Notes: a model not told the origin generated them from the sequence alone. A stretch of DNA of 64,000 nucleotides from Streptomyces sp. TG1A-60 (GCF_037201975.1 NZ_CP147520.1:620001-684000), one strand, 5' to 3'. Positions 1 through 8,839 are shown, counted from the first letter of the stretch. Numbers and translations: made by a program.

Positions 1-3000
1 CTCGGCCACGAGGTCGGCGATCGCGGGCGCGAGACCGAACGTGTCGCGGGCCCGGGCCAGGGACACCGCGCGCCGGGTCCAGCTGTCGCGCTCCTCGGTG
101 GTCGTGCCGTGTGCCCAGAAGAGGTGGGCGGCGGCGCGGGCGGCGGGCTCGTGGCGGAGCGGTCCCGCGCCCTCGTGCAGGCGCAGGAGCGCGGTGAGGA
201 TCAGGGTCGCGTCATGGTCGTGGACACCGCGCTCGTAGCCCTCGTCGTAGGCCGCTTCCGCCGCCTGCCGGACCAGTGCGGGCAGGTCGTCGGCCTCCGC
301 GAGCGCGGCCGGTCCGTGCTCGTCGAGCAGACGGGCGGCGAGGTGTTCGGCGCGGTAGACCCGGGGCGATTCGGAGGGCAGGGGGCGGTCCCAGTACGGG
401 CGGGTGGCGGCGAAGTCCGGGTCCGTGACCGGGGAGCGGTAGTCCGTGCCGGTCAGTGCGAAGGCCAGACCCTCGCCGTGCGGGACGAGGGTGAGGTCGA
501 GGGGCTGGGTGTTGACGGCGAAGCGGTGCGTGCCCAGGCGGAGGGCGCGGCCGTCGTCGGCGTACAGGTCGGTGCGGTCGCGCAGGGCGCGCAGCGCCTC
601 CTGGCGGGCCGACTTGAGGCGGCCGTCCAACTCCTCGGCCCGGACCCGGTCGCCGAGTTCGCGCAGTTCGCCGACGATGCGACGGACCTTGGCGGGCATC
701 GGGTCGGAGGTGAAGTACGTGGCGACGGCGTCCGTGTCGGCGAGGGTGGTCGCCCGGCGGCTCATCGTCCGAAGGACGCGGATCGCGGAGTCGGTGAGGC
801 GTTCGGCGCGGCGGGCGCGGGCGTCGGCGAGGGTCTGCTTGCGTGCGGAGAACGTCTCGTGAATCTCGTCGCGCTTGTCCGCCAGCTCCGCGAGGAAGTC
901 GTCGTACTCGGCGAACCGGGACTCCAGGTTCTCCACCCCGACGAGCATGCGGGCGAGTTGCTCGTCGCACGCCTCGGGACTGTCGCAGGCCGCGAGGGCA
1001 CCGGTGATCGCCTGGCCGAGCAGCGCCAACTCGGCGGCGAACTCGGCGCGCCCCTCGCGCTCGTGGAGTTCGCGGCGCCGGCCGTCGAGGGTGGCACGGG
1101 CACGGTTGACTCCCCCCATCACCTCGGCGATGCGCTCCAGGACGGACGTCCGGACGGTGGCGTCACCGATGTCGAGCCCGGCGACGACCTCGGTCACCGT
1201 ACGCAGTTGGTCGGTGAGGTCTCCGAGGCGGGCGGCGAGGGGTGCGGCCTCGGCGACGACGGCGATCGCCTCGGCCTCGGCGACGAGTTGCCCGACGTCG
1301 GCCTCGTGGTCGGCGAAGGCGTCCTCGCGGGCGAGATGGGCGACGGCCCGCTGCCCGAAGCCGGCGAGGTCCGCTTCGACGTCCGCGGCGAGTTCGTCGA
1401 TGCGGGCGGTGTCGGCGTACCTCATGTCCTTGAGGGTGAGCAGGTGACCCTGCGTGTGCCGGAGTTCGGTCAGACCCGCCACCCATGCGGCGGCGCCACG
1501 GGGGGCCTCGCCGCGTAGTTGGCGCACCACTGTGGCGACACGAGCCGCCGCCTCTCCGAGCGCGTGGGCGGCCTGCCGGGTGAGCGTCTGGACGGTCTCG
1601 AACTCGGCCAGCACCTGCTCGGCGGTGACGCGGACCTGCGTGAGCGGCTCGCGCAGCGCGCCGAGTTCGGGCTCGTTCAGCCAGTGGTAGGAGTCCGCGG
1701 CCCGGACGCAGGCGGCGGCCAGTGCCTCGTAGACCTCGCTCGTCGGGGTCGTCTCGGTGACGGCGCGGGTGATGGACAGGCAGTCGGAGATGCCGCGCAC
1801 GAGGTCGGCGTTGCCCACGCGGGCCAGCGGGCCGGTCCCGACGGGCCGGGCGGCGGCGTAGGTGTCGGAGACGAAGGGCGAGGACCACAGCTGGAGTGGG
1901 TGGACGCGCTGCGGTTCATCGCTGTCGGCACGCAGCACCATGAACGTGCCGTCGTCGAACAGGGCCCAGCCGTGGCAGGACAGCGGGGTCGCGACCTCCT
2001 TGCGGATCATGTTGTAGGGCAGCAGCAGGCTGCGGCCTTCCACGCGCGCGTGGAAGGCGAAGAGGACGTCCTCGCCGTTGGGCGAGCGGACCGCCCGCTC
2101 GAACTCCAGGCCGTCGGTGTCCATGCCGTCGAACGTCTTGTACGTCCCCGTCGCCAGGCAGTAGCCGCCGGGGAAGACGATGCCCTGGTCCTCGGGCAGG
2201 CGGCGGCACGCCTGCCCGATGCCGTCGAGGCGTACGACGGTCCTGGTGAGCGTGTTGAAGACCAGGTAGCGGTGGACGTCCTCCTTGTAGGGGAGGACGT
2301 CCAGCAGGATCAGGGCCCCCACACGCGCGTAGGCGATGTCGGCGTCGGCGAGGGACTGCAGTGCCTCGCCGACCGGCTCGGCGTAGATCCCCTCACCGGT
2401 CTCGGTGTTGTCCTCGACCTTGACGGTCAGCGTCCCGCCGACCGTCTCGACGAAGACCTCGCCCTCGATGGAGACGTGCGGGTGGCGGCCCAGGACGTGG
2501 TCCTCGCGGGTCGTCCCGGTCCATGCGAAGTCGTGGGAGGGCGGGAAGACGTGGTCGCGGTCGCCGCGCGCGTCGAGGAAGGCCGCCCGGCCGTCGTCCG
2601 TCAGGGCCCAGCGCAGGACGCGGATGTCGTCGGCCTTCTCGCCGGTCCGGAAGACGGCGAGCACCTTGCCGTCGACGCGGCGGAGCTGGAGGAGGTGGGC
2701 CTGACGGTAGTAGCGGTAGAGGGCGGTGAACTCCCGTACGAAGGCGGGGTCGTCGAGCAGGCCGGGCACGGCGTCGTCGGGCAGCCGGTTCAGGTCGCGG
2801 TCGTGCAGGGCGAAGACGTCGCCGACCGTGGTCTCCGGTGTGAGGCCGAGGAAGACGTTGTGGCCGAAGAGCAGCACGTCGCCGACGGAGACGATGTCGC
2901 GGGGCACGCAGTTGTGCTCGGTGCGCAGCCGCGCGGTGCTCGTCAGCTCCAGCCGGGTGGAGCCGAACTCCTCGGTGCGGCGGACGTTGAGCGCCTCGGC

Positions 3001-3153
3001 GCGCCGGGCGAGTTCGGCTGCCTGCGCGGTCAGGCGGTCGCGCAGCACCTCGTAGGTGCCCGCGTCGAACGCCTCCCGCGTGGCGGTGCCCGGCGCCTTA
3101 CGCGTACCGGTGTCCTGCGTCCCGCGCGTGCCGGTGTCCGGGCCGGTGGTCAT
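1..3153 (-). CDS. Giant DUF3686-type 'DNA repair ATPase' protein (N-terminal 1051 codons; 3' end outside window)
   Basis: The frame is open from an ATG at 3153 to the window edge, so only the N-terminal 1051 residues are visible. An AAAGGGATCCC Shine-Dalgarno region precedes the ATG. From about residue 35 the protein resembles the large actinobacterial proteins annotated as DNA repair ATPase (DUF3686), with landmarks such as VPRDIVSVGDVLLFGHNVFLG and HPLQLWSSPFVSDTYAAARP. The first ~500 residues look like a beta-rich domain. About residues 500-850 are Ala/Glu/Leu/Arg-rich and probably coiled-coil. I found no Walker A motif in the visible part, so any ATPase domain must lie beyond the left edge. 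It sits downstream of flotillin on the same strand, separated by a 15-bp hairpin. The function is unknown; the family name is historical and is not evidence for DNA repair. Confidence 0.75.
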   Translation of the reverse strand, partial: MTTGPDTGTRGTQDTGTRKAPGTATREAFDAGTYEVLRDRLTAQAAELARRAEALNVRRTEEFGSTRLELTSTARLRTEHNCVPRDIVSVGDVLLFGHNVFLGLTPETTVGDVFALHDRDLNRLPDDAVPGLLDDPAFVREFTALYRYYRQAHLLQLRRVDGKVLAVFRTGEKADDIRVLRWALTDDGRAAFLDARGDRDHVFPPSHDFAWTGTTREDHVLGRHPHVSIEGEVFVETVGGTLTVKVEDNTETGEGIYAEPVGEALQSLADADIAYARVGALILLDVLPYKEDVHRYLVFNTLTRTVVRLDGIGQACRRLPEDQGIVFPGGYCLATGTYKTFDGMDTDGLEFERAVRSPNGEDVLFAFHARVEGRSLLLPYNMIRKEVATPLSCHGWALFDDGTFMVLRADSDEPQRVHPLQLWSSPFVSDTYAAARPVGTGPLARVGNADLVRGISDCLSITRAVTETTPTSEVYEALAAACVRAADSYHWLNEPELGALREPLTQVRVTAEQVLAEFETVQTLTRQAAHALGEAAARVATVVRQLRGEAPRGAAAWVAGLTELRHTQGHLLTLKDMRYADTARIDELAADVEADLAGFGQRAVAHLAREDAFADHEADVGQLVAEAEAIAVVAEAAPLAARLGDLTDQLRTVTEVVAGLDIGDATVRTSVLERIAEVMGGVNRARATLDGRRRELHEREGRAEFAAELALLGQAITGALAACDSPEACDEQLARMLVGVENLESRFAEYDDFLAELADKRDEIHETFSARKQTLADARARRAERLTDSAIRVLRTMSRRATTLADTDAVATYFTSDPMPAKVRRIVGELRELGDRVRAEELDGRLKSARQEALRALRDRTDLYADDGRALRLGTHRFAVNTQPLDLTLVPHGEGLAFALTGTDYRSPVTDPDFAATRPYWDRPLPSESPRVYRAEHLAARLLDEHGPAALAEADDLPALVRQAAEAAYDEGYERGVHDHDATLILTALLRLHEGAGPLRHEPAARAAAHLFWAHGTTTEERDSWTRRAVSLARARDTFGLAPAIADLVAE

Positions 3154-3184
3154 GGGATCCCTTTCGTGAAGTGGGGTGGAACAC

Positions 3185-3223
3185 GGTCCGGAGCTGCCGT
3201 CCCCTGTGCGGCAGCTCCGGACC
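3185..3223 (-). terminator. Perfect 15-bp inverted repeat between flotillin and the giant ATPase gene
   Basis: Arms at 3185-3199 and 3209-3223 pair perfectly (GGTCCGGAGCTGCCG with its complement) around a 9-nt loop. There is no T tract, which is usual for Streptomyces terminators. The hairpin begins 9 nt past the TGA at 3235-3233, not next to the TAG at 3292-3290 that ends the flotillin ORF. It could end flotillin transcripts or attenuate read-through into the downstream gene. Confidence 0.7.
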
Positions 3224-3289
3224 GCGGGTCGGTCAGACCTTGGCGACGCCGCCGTTCACCGCGGCGGGCGAGGCGTCCGTGAGACCCTG

Positions 3290-5269
3290 CTAACCGGCCG
3301 TGTCAAGCAGTTGGTTCAGCGCGGCGGGGTCGGCGCCGCCCGTCTGCATGAGCTTCATCAGCAGGGCGGAGACGGTCAGGTTCTGCACGTCGGCGGTCGA
3401 GACCGAGCCCAGGACGCGGCTGAGGTCGTCGGTGAAGCTGGACGTGCCGTCCAGCCAGGGCTTCGTGAGGGCCTGGGCGGTCTCGGAGTGCTGGACGAAG
3501 CCGTCGACGCCCTTGCCGAGCGCGATCGAGGACACCAGCCGGTCGAGGAAGACCGACTCGCCGCCGACGATGCTGATGTCGGCGTTCTCCAAACCGGTGG
3601 CCAGCACCGTGGCCTGCGCCTCGGCGACCTGCCGCTGCACGTCCAGCCCGGCCAGCCGGACGTCCTTCTCCGCCGCCAGCCGCAGCCGGAACTCCTCGTG
3701 GCCACGGGACGCCTCGTCCAGCGCGGCCATCGCCGCCGCCTTCTGCGTCAGTCCGGACGCCTCGGCCTTCAGCTTCTCGCCGATGGCCGCCGCCTCGGCG
3801 AGCGCCTGGGCCCGGGTGCCCTCCGCCTCGGCCCGCATCCGCGCCTCGGTGGCCTCGGCCTCCGCGCGGCCCGCCTTCTCGGTGACCTCGGCCTCTTTGT
3901 CGCGGACCTGGAGGGCGGCCAGCCCCTCGGCGGCTGCCTCCGCCTGGACGCCCTCGGCGAGCCGCAGCTTGGCCCGCGCGTCGAGGTCGGCGGTCTTCAA
4001 CCGGGCCTCGGCCAGCGTCAGTTCCTCGGCGGCCCGGTACGTTGCGGCCTGCTCGGCGGCCTCCGCGGCCTTGATGTCCTTGACCAGCTTCTCCTGCGCC
4101 TCCGCCTCGGCGGCGATGATCACGGCCTGCCGCTGCCGCTCCGCCTCCTCCACGGCCCGCAGCTTCTTGATGGACTCCTCCTGCTCGGCGACCGTACGGT
4201 CCACGGCGACCCGCTCACGGATGACCTCGGCGATGTCCCGCTTCTCCGCCTCGACCTCCTTGGAGGCGGCGATCTTCGTCAGCTCGGTCTCCCGCTCCCG
4301 CGCGATGACCTCCAGCAGCCGGTCCTTCTCGATGCGCTCACTCTCGACGGCGATGACCCGCTCACGGTTCTTCGCGGCGACCGCGACCTCACGGGCCTGG
4401 TTCTCCCGCTGCACACCTAGCTGCTCCTCGGTCTTCAGGAACGCGGACTGCGCCCGCAGTCGCTCCTCCTCCATCACCCGTGCCGTCTCGGCCTCCTCAC
4501 GGGCGCGTACGGTGTCGATCTCCCGCCGCTGCTTGATCTCCGCGTCGGCCTGCCTGCGCTCCAGCTCCAGGATCGCCTCGCGGGCGTCGACGTTCTGCCG
4601 GGTGATCTCCTTCTCCTCGGTGCGCTGGGCCTCGTTGGTGCGCACGTGCTCCAACGCCGTCAGCTCGGTGATCTTCCGGATGCCCTGCGCGTCGAGCACG
4701 TTGGCGGGGTCGAGCTGGGTGAGCGGCGTCTGCTCCAGGTAGTCGATCGCCGCGTCCTCCAGGTGGTAGCCGTTGAGGTCGACACCGATGACCTCGATGA
4801 TCCGGTACCGCAGCTCCTCGCGCTTGGTGTAGAGGTCGGTGAAGTCCAGTTGCTTGCCGACGGTCTTCAGCGCCTCGGAGAACTTCGCGTGGAACAGCTC
4901 CTGCATGGTGTCCCGGTCACTCGCCCGCGCGGTACCGACGGCCTGCGCGACCTTGATGACGTCCTCGACGGTCTTGCTGACCTTCACGAAGAACGAGATG
5001 CGGATGTCCGCGCGGATGTTGTCCCGGCAGATCAGCCCCTCTTTGCCGGCCCGCGTGATCTCGATGGTCTTCACCGAGATGTCCATCACCTCGGCCTTGT
5101 GCAGCACGGGCAGCACGACCTGCCCGGTGAAGGTCACATCGACCTTCCGCATCTTGGAGACGATCAGTGCCTTGCCCTGTTCGACCTTGCGGAACAGCCG
5201 GGACAGGACGAAGAGCACGAAGAGTGCTGCGAGCAAGCAGGCACCGACCGTCGCGGTGATGGCATTCAT
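3290..5269 (-). CDS. Flotillin-like SPFH-domain membrane-scaffold protein
   Basis: A 659-residue protein. The ATG at 5269 is preferred because AAGGA lies 8 nt upstream; an ATG three codons earlier (5278) has no usable spacing. Residues ~4-22 are a single hydrophobic anchor (VGACLLAALFVLFVLSRLF). An SPFH/band-7 domain follows (about 25-200, with the segment VDLNGYHLEDAAIDYLEQTP). Then comes a very long Ala/Glu/Arg heptad-rich coiled coil (about 220-560), the flotillin/YqiK architecture. Flotillins oligomerise on the inner face of the membrane and organise microdomains. The upstream partner is an NfeD-like protein, as in the yuaF-yuaG and yqiJ-yqiK pairs. After the TAG stop the same frame continues with 18 GC3-rich codons to a TGA at 3235-3233, suggesting a recent C-terminal truncation. 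Confidence 0.88.
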   Translation of the reverse strand: MNAITATVGACLLAALFVLFVLSRLFRKVEQGKALIVSKMRKVDVTFTGQVVLPVLHKAEVMDISVKTIEITRAGKEGLICRDNIRADIRISFFVKVSKTVEDVIKVAQAVGTARASDRDTMQELFHAKFSEALKTVGKQLDFTDLYTKREELRYRIIEVIGVDLNGYHLEDAAIDYLEQTPLTQLDPANVLDAQGIRKITELTALEHVRTNEAQRTEEKEITRQNVDAREAILELERRQADAEIKQRREIDTVRAREEAETARVMEEERLRAQSAFLKTEEQLGVQRENQAREVAVAAKNRERVIAVESERIEKDRLLEVIARERETELTKIAASKEVEAEKRDIAEVIRERVAVDRTVAEQEESIKKLRAVEEAERQRQAVIIAAEAEAQEKLVKDIKAAEAAEQAATYRAAEELTLAEARLKTADLDARAKLRLAEGVQAEAAAEGLAALQVRDKEAEVTEKAGRAEAEATEARMRAEAEGTRAQALAEAAAIGEKLKAEASGLTQKAAAMAALDEASRGHEEFRLRLAAEKDVRLAGLDVQRQVAEAQATVLATGLENADISIVGGESVFLDRLVSSIALGKGVDGFVQHSETAQALTKPWLDGTSSFTDDLSRVLGSVSTADVQNLTVSALLMKLMQTGGADPAALNQLLDTAG

Positions 5270-5393
5270 GAGGAACATCCTTGGCAGGTGAGGAACCCGA
5301 GGCCGGGGAAGGCCCGACGTCTTCGGGAGTCGGAAAGAGCCGGAAGGAGCGCTCACGCTTGCGTGGGCGCAGGAGGTGGGGCGGGTGTGGGGC

Positions 5394-6035
5394 TCAGGCG
5401 GCCCGGCCGCGCGGATGGAGTTCCGCCTCGCGGCGGCCGACACCGAAGGAGCCGTCGGCCTCGTCGTAGGCACACAGCAACTCCGTACCACCGCGGACGG
5501 GATCGTCGGTGCCTCGTCGGCGGACCCGAACCATCGCGGTGGAGCCGTCCCGGGCCAGGACTCCGGCCCGGCCGAACCCGTCGTCCGCCCGATCCGACCG
5601 GACGGTGCAGGTCATCCCCATGAAGTCCGGCCGGGGCGGCCCGGGTTCGTCGGAGTGGAGGCGGCGCAGCAGCCGTACCAGTCCCCAGGTCACGCACCAC
5701 GACGCCAGGGCAGCGGCGCCGAGCACGGTGAGCCCGGTCAGCGCGCGCGCCGGCCCCGAGGAGGCGACCGGATCCAGCAGGACGGTCATGCAGAGGCTGC
5801 CGAACCAGGCGAAACCCGTCCACAGGGAGAAGGCGACGGCCACCGGCACGCCGCCCAGCCCGCAGCCGCTCAGGTCGGCGTCCCCGTCGAAGGTGTCGGA
5901 ACCGGCCGCGCCCACCGCGACCAGCAGCCAGAAACCCAGGGCCACCAACAGGGAGACAGTGAAGAAGAAGGTCGGAAAGCCTGTGGCGGCCTCGAAGAAC
6001 GTCCGCATGCCCAACCCCCCGATCACACCCGTCAT
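5394..6035 (-). CDS. NfeD-like membrane protein with C-terminal OB-fold-type domain (flotillin partner)
   Basis: 213 residues from an ATG at 6035, with GGAGG 7 nt upstream; an internal ATG at 6008 is weaker. Three hydrophobic segments are visible: FFFTVSLLVALGFWLLVAV, VPVAVAFSLWTGFAWFGSL and LTVLGAAALASWCVTWGLV. A soluble C-terminal region follows (about 140-213: FMGMTCTVRSDRADDGFGRA), which resembles the small beta-barrel of NfeD/YqiJ/YuaF proteins. Such proteins pair with flotillins and shape membrane microdomains. It lies 124 nt upstream of flotillin on the same strand, probably in one operon. The OB-fold call is by pattern only. Confidence 0.78.
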   Translation of the reverse strand: MTGVIGGLGMRTFFEAATGFPTFFFTVSLLVALGFWLLVAVGAAGSDTFDGDADLSGCGLGGVPVAVAFSLWTGFAWFGSLCMTVLLDPVASSGPARALTGLTVLGAAALASWCVTWGLVRLLRRLHSDEPGPPRPDFMGMTCTVRSDRADDGFGRAGVLARDGSTAMVRVRRRGTDDPVRGGTELLCAYDEADGSFGVGRREAELHPRGRAA

Positions 6036-6506
6036 ACGACGGCCTCCGCACACGCTCAGGGGTGGATGCCGGGCACCTGCCGGTGTCCGGCATCGAGAAC
6101 TCCCTTGCGTTCTCCCCTCGCCCCTATTCTGCCTGCGTCGACCTCTGTACACATTGCCGACTTCCGGCAGTCTTCGCCAGGTCATTCATGCCGGTCCGCC
6201 GCCAAGAGGGCGTCAACGGGCCATCCGGATCCCGGCCCCTCGGAAAGGGCCACGTCGCTGTGCGCCACCAGCGGACGGTGCGGTACCAAAAGCTCCGGCG
6301 ACGCCGGCGCCCCACAACGTTCCCGCAGGTGGGAGCGGATCACGCCGCCGTGCACGAGCCCTCGCCCGGGGCACACCGCAAAATCTCCCCGGCACAATGA
6401 TTCATTCGCGCGTCTCATCCGTACCCTCTTATGCCCAAACCGCTCCGGCGAGTCCGACGCCCCACGCCGAACTCGCCGGAGCGGCCCCCAGTTGCCAGGA
6501 GTCTTC
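6036..6506. other. Divergent intergenic region between the NfeD-like and DUF4142 genes
   Basis: A 471-nt non-coding stretch. It must hold the promoters for both divergent genes. Apart from the leader hairpin at 6440-6484, I see no convincing protein, RNA gene or clear -10/-35 pair. Confidence 0.5.
6440..6484 (+). promoter_or_regulatory. 14-bp inverted repeat in the leader of the DUF4142 gene
   Basis: CCGCTCCGGCGAGT at 6440-6453 pairs perfectly with 6471-6484, around a 17-nt loop. The structure ends 12 nt before the AGGAG Shine-Dalgarno and 22 nt before the start codon. It may be a 5'-UTR stem controlling stability or translation, or a protein-binding operator. No known riboswitch is recognised. 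Confidence 0.5.
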
Positions 6507-7265
6507 ATGCGTCGTACGTGGAACCTCGGAACGATCTTCGTGGGTGGCGGTCTGCTGATGACCGTCGCCGCGCTCGCCTACCCAGCGTTCCTGGGAGTTG
6601 AGAACACGGCCACGGGCATGGACCGGGTCGTCGCCAACACCCCGTTCGGCCCGCTGACCGAGGCCGACCGGGACTTCGTCATCAAGGTCCGTTCGGCGGG
6701 GCTGTGGGAGTACCCGCTGGGTGAGATGGCGATGGAGCGCGGCACGACGCCGGAGATGAAGGAGGCGGGCGAGCACCTGGTCGTCGGGCACGCCGGCCTG
6801 GACGAGATGTGCCGGAAGATCGCCCCCGAGCTGGGCATCACCCTCAACAACCAGGCGAGCCCGCAGCAGCAGCAGTTCGTGGCGACCGTCGAGGGCGCCA
6901 CCGACAAGGAGTTCGACTCCACCGCGGTCACCATCATGCGGGTCACGCACGGCCAGATCTTCCCCGCCATCGCCAACATCCGCGCCAATACGCGGAACAC
7001 ACTGGTGCGGCAGCTGGCCGACCTGGCCAACGACACCGTGCTCGACCACATCACGGTGCTGGAGAAGACCGGCCTGGTCAACCACGAGCAGGTCAACTAC
7101 CAGCAGACCAACCCGCCCAAGCTCCCCGAGGACCAGGTCACCCCGCCCATGCCCCCGCCGGGCGCACCGATGGTCGTCCTGACCCCCCGCCCGGACCTGG
7201 ACGTGCAGACAAGCGCCCCGACGGCCACCCCGGCGGCCCCTGCGACACCATCACCGTCGGAGTGA
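6507..7265 (+). CDS. Secreted or membrane-anchored DUF4142 protein
   Basis: 252 residues; the ATG at 6507 has AGGAG 6 nt upstream. The N-terminus is a signal peptide or anchor (LGTIFVGGGLLMTVAALAYP). Residues ~45-200 match the helical DUF4142 pattern (LTEADRDFVIKVRSAGLWE; GHAGLDEMCRKIAPELGITL), a ferritin-like four-helix fold of unknown function. The last ~45 residues are Pro/Ala/Thr-rich and probably extended at the cell surface. It is transcribed alone and converges on the membrane-protein gene ending at 7279, 13 nt away. Confidence 0.8.
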   Translation: MRRTWNLGTIFVGGGLLMTVAALAYPAFLGVENTATGMDRVVANTPFGPLTEADRDFVIKVRSAGLWEYPLGEMAMERGTTPEMKEAGEHLVVGHAGLDEMCRKIAPELGITLNNQASPQQQQFVATVEGATDKEFDSTAVTIMRVTHGQIFPAIANIRANTRNTLVRQLADLANDTVLDHITVLEKTGLVNHEQVNYQQTNPPKLPEDQVTPPMPPPGAPMVVLTPRPDLDVQTSAPTATPAAPATPSPSE

Positions 7266-7278
7266 CACGTCCACCCGG

Positions 7279-8016
7279 TCACCGCTCCCGGTCTCGTCCA
7301 GGATCGATGCAAGGACGAGGCCGGGCCCCGGCAGGCGTGGGGACGGCGCTCAGCCGGAAGGAGCGCACGACCGCGACCGCGCACCCGGCGACCAGTGCGC
7401 ATGCCAGGGCAACGACGCCGGCCAGTCGGCCGCGCTCGCTCTCCGGGGCCACTCCGCGGGGCGCCACCTTGCCTTCGGGATCGTAGACGACCGCGAGCCC
7501 GTCCCCGGGCCGGGTCGACCGCCCGCAGCCTCGCCAGATCGGCGTGCTGAGGGGAACGCCCTCGGGGCTGGCCACCGAGCACAGGTAGCGGCCCTCCTGG
7601 GCGCCGGCACCCGGCCCGCCCTCGACCGAAGTCACCACCACCGACAGCACCCGCCCCCGCTGCTCCAGCACCAGCCCCGCGGCGGCCTGCGGCGCCAGCA
7701 ACGCCAGGCACACCCCGAGCACCGCGACGATTCCGACGAGCGCCCGCCCGGCACCGGTGACCAGCAGGTACACGCCGAGTGCGGCGGCGACGACCAGCCC
7801 CGCCTCGCCGCTGGCGAAAGCCGTCCGCCCGGTCCACGCCCCCACCGCACCCGCGCCGATGATCGTGCCGACGGTCAAGATCCCCGCGGACAGCCCCTCG
7901 GCGAGGAGCCATCGCGGCGGCAGGCCGACGAACTCGGCGGGTCCCCACACGGCCGTCCTCAGATGGGACATCAGTCCCGCTTCCGCGACGGGCGGTCGCC
8001 GGCACAGCCTGGGCAT
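7279..8016 (-). CDS. Membrane protein of unknown function
   Basis: 245 residues from an ATG at 8016 with GGTGGAG 6 nt upstream; an alternative ATG at 7971 would remove 15 residues. The N-terminal half has about three or four hydrophobic helices (ILTVGTIIGAGAVGAW; GLVVAAALGVYLLVTGAG; GIVAVLGVCLALLAPQAAAG). An exposed domain of ~75 residues with two cysteines follows, then a last helix (LAGVVALACALVAGCAVAVV). No family is recognised. A perfect TTGCAT-N-ATGCAA palindrome lies 174 nt upstream of its start, so the nearby MarR protein may control it. Confidence 0.7.
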   Translation of the reverse strand: MPRLCRRPPVAEAGLMSHLRTAVWGPAEFVGLPPRWLLAEGLSAGILTVGTIIGAGAVGAWTGRTAFASGEAGLVVAAALGVYLLVTGAGRALVGIVAVLGVCLALLAPQAAAGLVLEQRGRVLSVVVTSVEGGPGAGAQEGRYLCSVASPEGVPLSTPIWRGCGRSTRPGDGLAVVYDPEGKVAPRGVAPESERGRLAGVVALACALVAGCAVAVVRSFRLSAVPTPAGARPRPCIDPGRDRER

Positions 8017-8189
8017 CTGCTACTCCACCCCCGGTTCGTCCACTGTCCGCGAGTCGCGGCGCGCCCATCGTGCCGCCCCGGCTCGGTGCCCGCACCGCCT
8101 TCACCCACACATAGGGGAACGGCGTACGTTGCCGGACCTCGGCAGCCGAACCCGCTTCATCGCCCTTGCCGTCGTTCTTCACGGCTCCC

Positions 8190-8202
8190 TTGCATTATGC
8201 AA
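8190..8202. promoter_or_regulatory. Palindrome TTGCAT-T-ATGCAA, candidate MarR operator (copy 1)
   Basis: A perfect 6-1-6 palindrome in the gap between marR (ends 8272) and the membrane-protein gene starting at 8016. An identical-arm copy is at 10653-10665. Size and symmetry suit a MarR-family dimer, and a MarR gene is adjacent. The assignment is inference. Confidence 0.55.
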
Positions 8203-8271
8203 AACCCGTCGACGGCGACGCGGGACGGCCCGGCACGCGCCGGCGGCGGCAGAGCGGACGGTGAGCGGACC

Positions 8272-8805
8272 TCAGGCGCCAAGCCCGGCGGCCGTGTCCA
8301 CCCAGCCCAGCGGATACGGCTCGGGGTCGTCCGCCGCCGGGGCCTGCGGCTCCCCGCCCGCCTCGTTGAAAGCGGTGAGCGCGCCGACGAGCGCCGTCCG
8401 CTGGTCGGGCGCGAGCCGCTCGACGATCGCGGCGATCTCGGCGCGCCGCCGGGCGGTGACGTCCGCGACGGTGCGCCGCCCCTCGCCCGTGAGCCGGAGC
8501 ATGGTCTCGCGGCGGTTGTCCGGGTTGACCTGACGGTCGGCGAGCCCGGCCGCGATCAGCCGGTCGACCATGCGCATCGCGGTGGACGGGGCCACCTGGA
8601 GCAGGTCCGCCAGCACGACCAGCTTCGTGGCGCCCCGCGTGGACAGCACCACCAGCATCCGGAACTGCGGGAGCGTCACCCGCTCCTCGACCTCGGCCAG
8701 GGAGCGCGCGGAAACCGCCACGAGCAGCCGTGAGGCGGTCAGCACCGCACGAGTGACCGCATCGACATCGTCCACGCCCCCCAGGGGGGCCTCACGCTCC
8801 GCCAT
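8272..8805 (-). CDS. MarR-family transcriptional regulator
   Basis: 177 residues from an ATG at 8805 with AAAGGGAGG just upstream. The winged-helix pattern covers about residues 35-125: a core helix (VTLPQFRMLVVLSTRG), a recognition-helix segment (VVLADLLQVAPSTAMRMVDR) and a wing (DNRRETMLRLTGEGR). The C-terminal ~30 residues are an Ala/Pro-rich tail. It lies 34 nt downstream of the PP2C phosphatase gene and is probably cotranscribed. Likely targets are genes next to the TTGCAT-N-ATGCAA palindromes. Confidence 0.85.
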   Translation of the reverse strand: MAEREAPLGGVDDVDAVTRAVLTASRLLVAVSARSLAEVEERVTLPQFRMLVVLSTRGATKLVVLADLLQVAPSTAMRMVDRLIAAGLADRQVNPDNRRETMLRLTGEGRRTVADVTARRRAEIAAIVERLAPDQRTALVGALTAFNEAGGEPQAPAADDPEPYPLGWVDTAAGLGA

Positions 8806-8839
8806 GCCTCCCTTTCTACGCGCCGAAGGATCCGCACGC

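Noticed and set aside
109..3282. Long plus-strand open frames opposite the giant ATPase gene
   Set aside because: Their codon use mirrors the minus-strand gene. They have no ribosome sites and no recognisable domains; long antisense frames are routine at this G+C.
3176..4742. Plus-strand frames of 414 and 480 codons opposite flotillin
   Set aside because: Repetitive Ser/Ala/Arg or Leu/Gly/Arg compositions are typical of antisense reads through a coiled-coil gene; the minus-strand frame has a clear SPFH domain.
5376..6506. N-terminal extension of the DUF4142 frame back to 5376
   Set aside because: It runs through the divergent NfeD-like gene; the ATG at 6507 has a strong ribosome site and starts a signal peptide.
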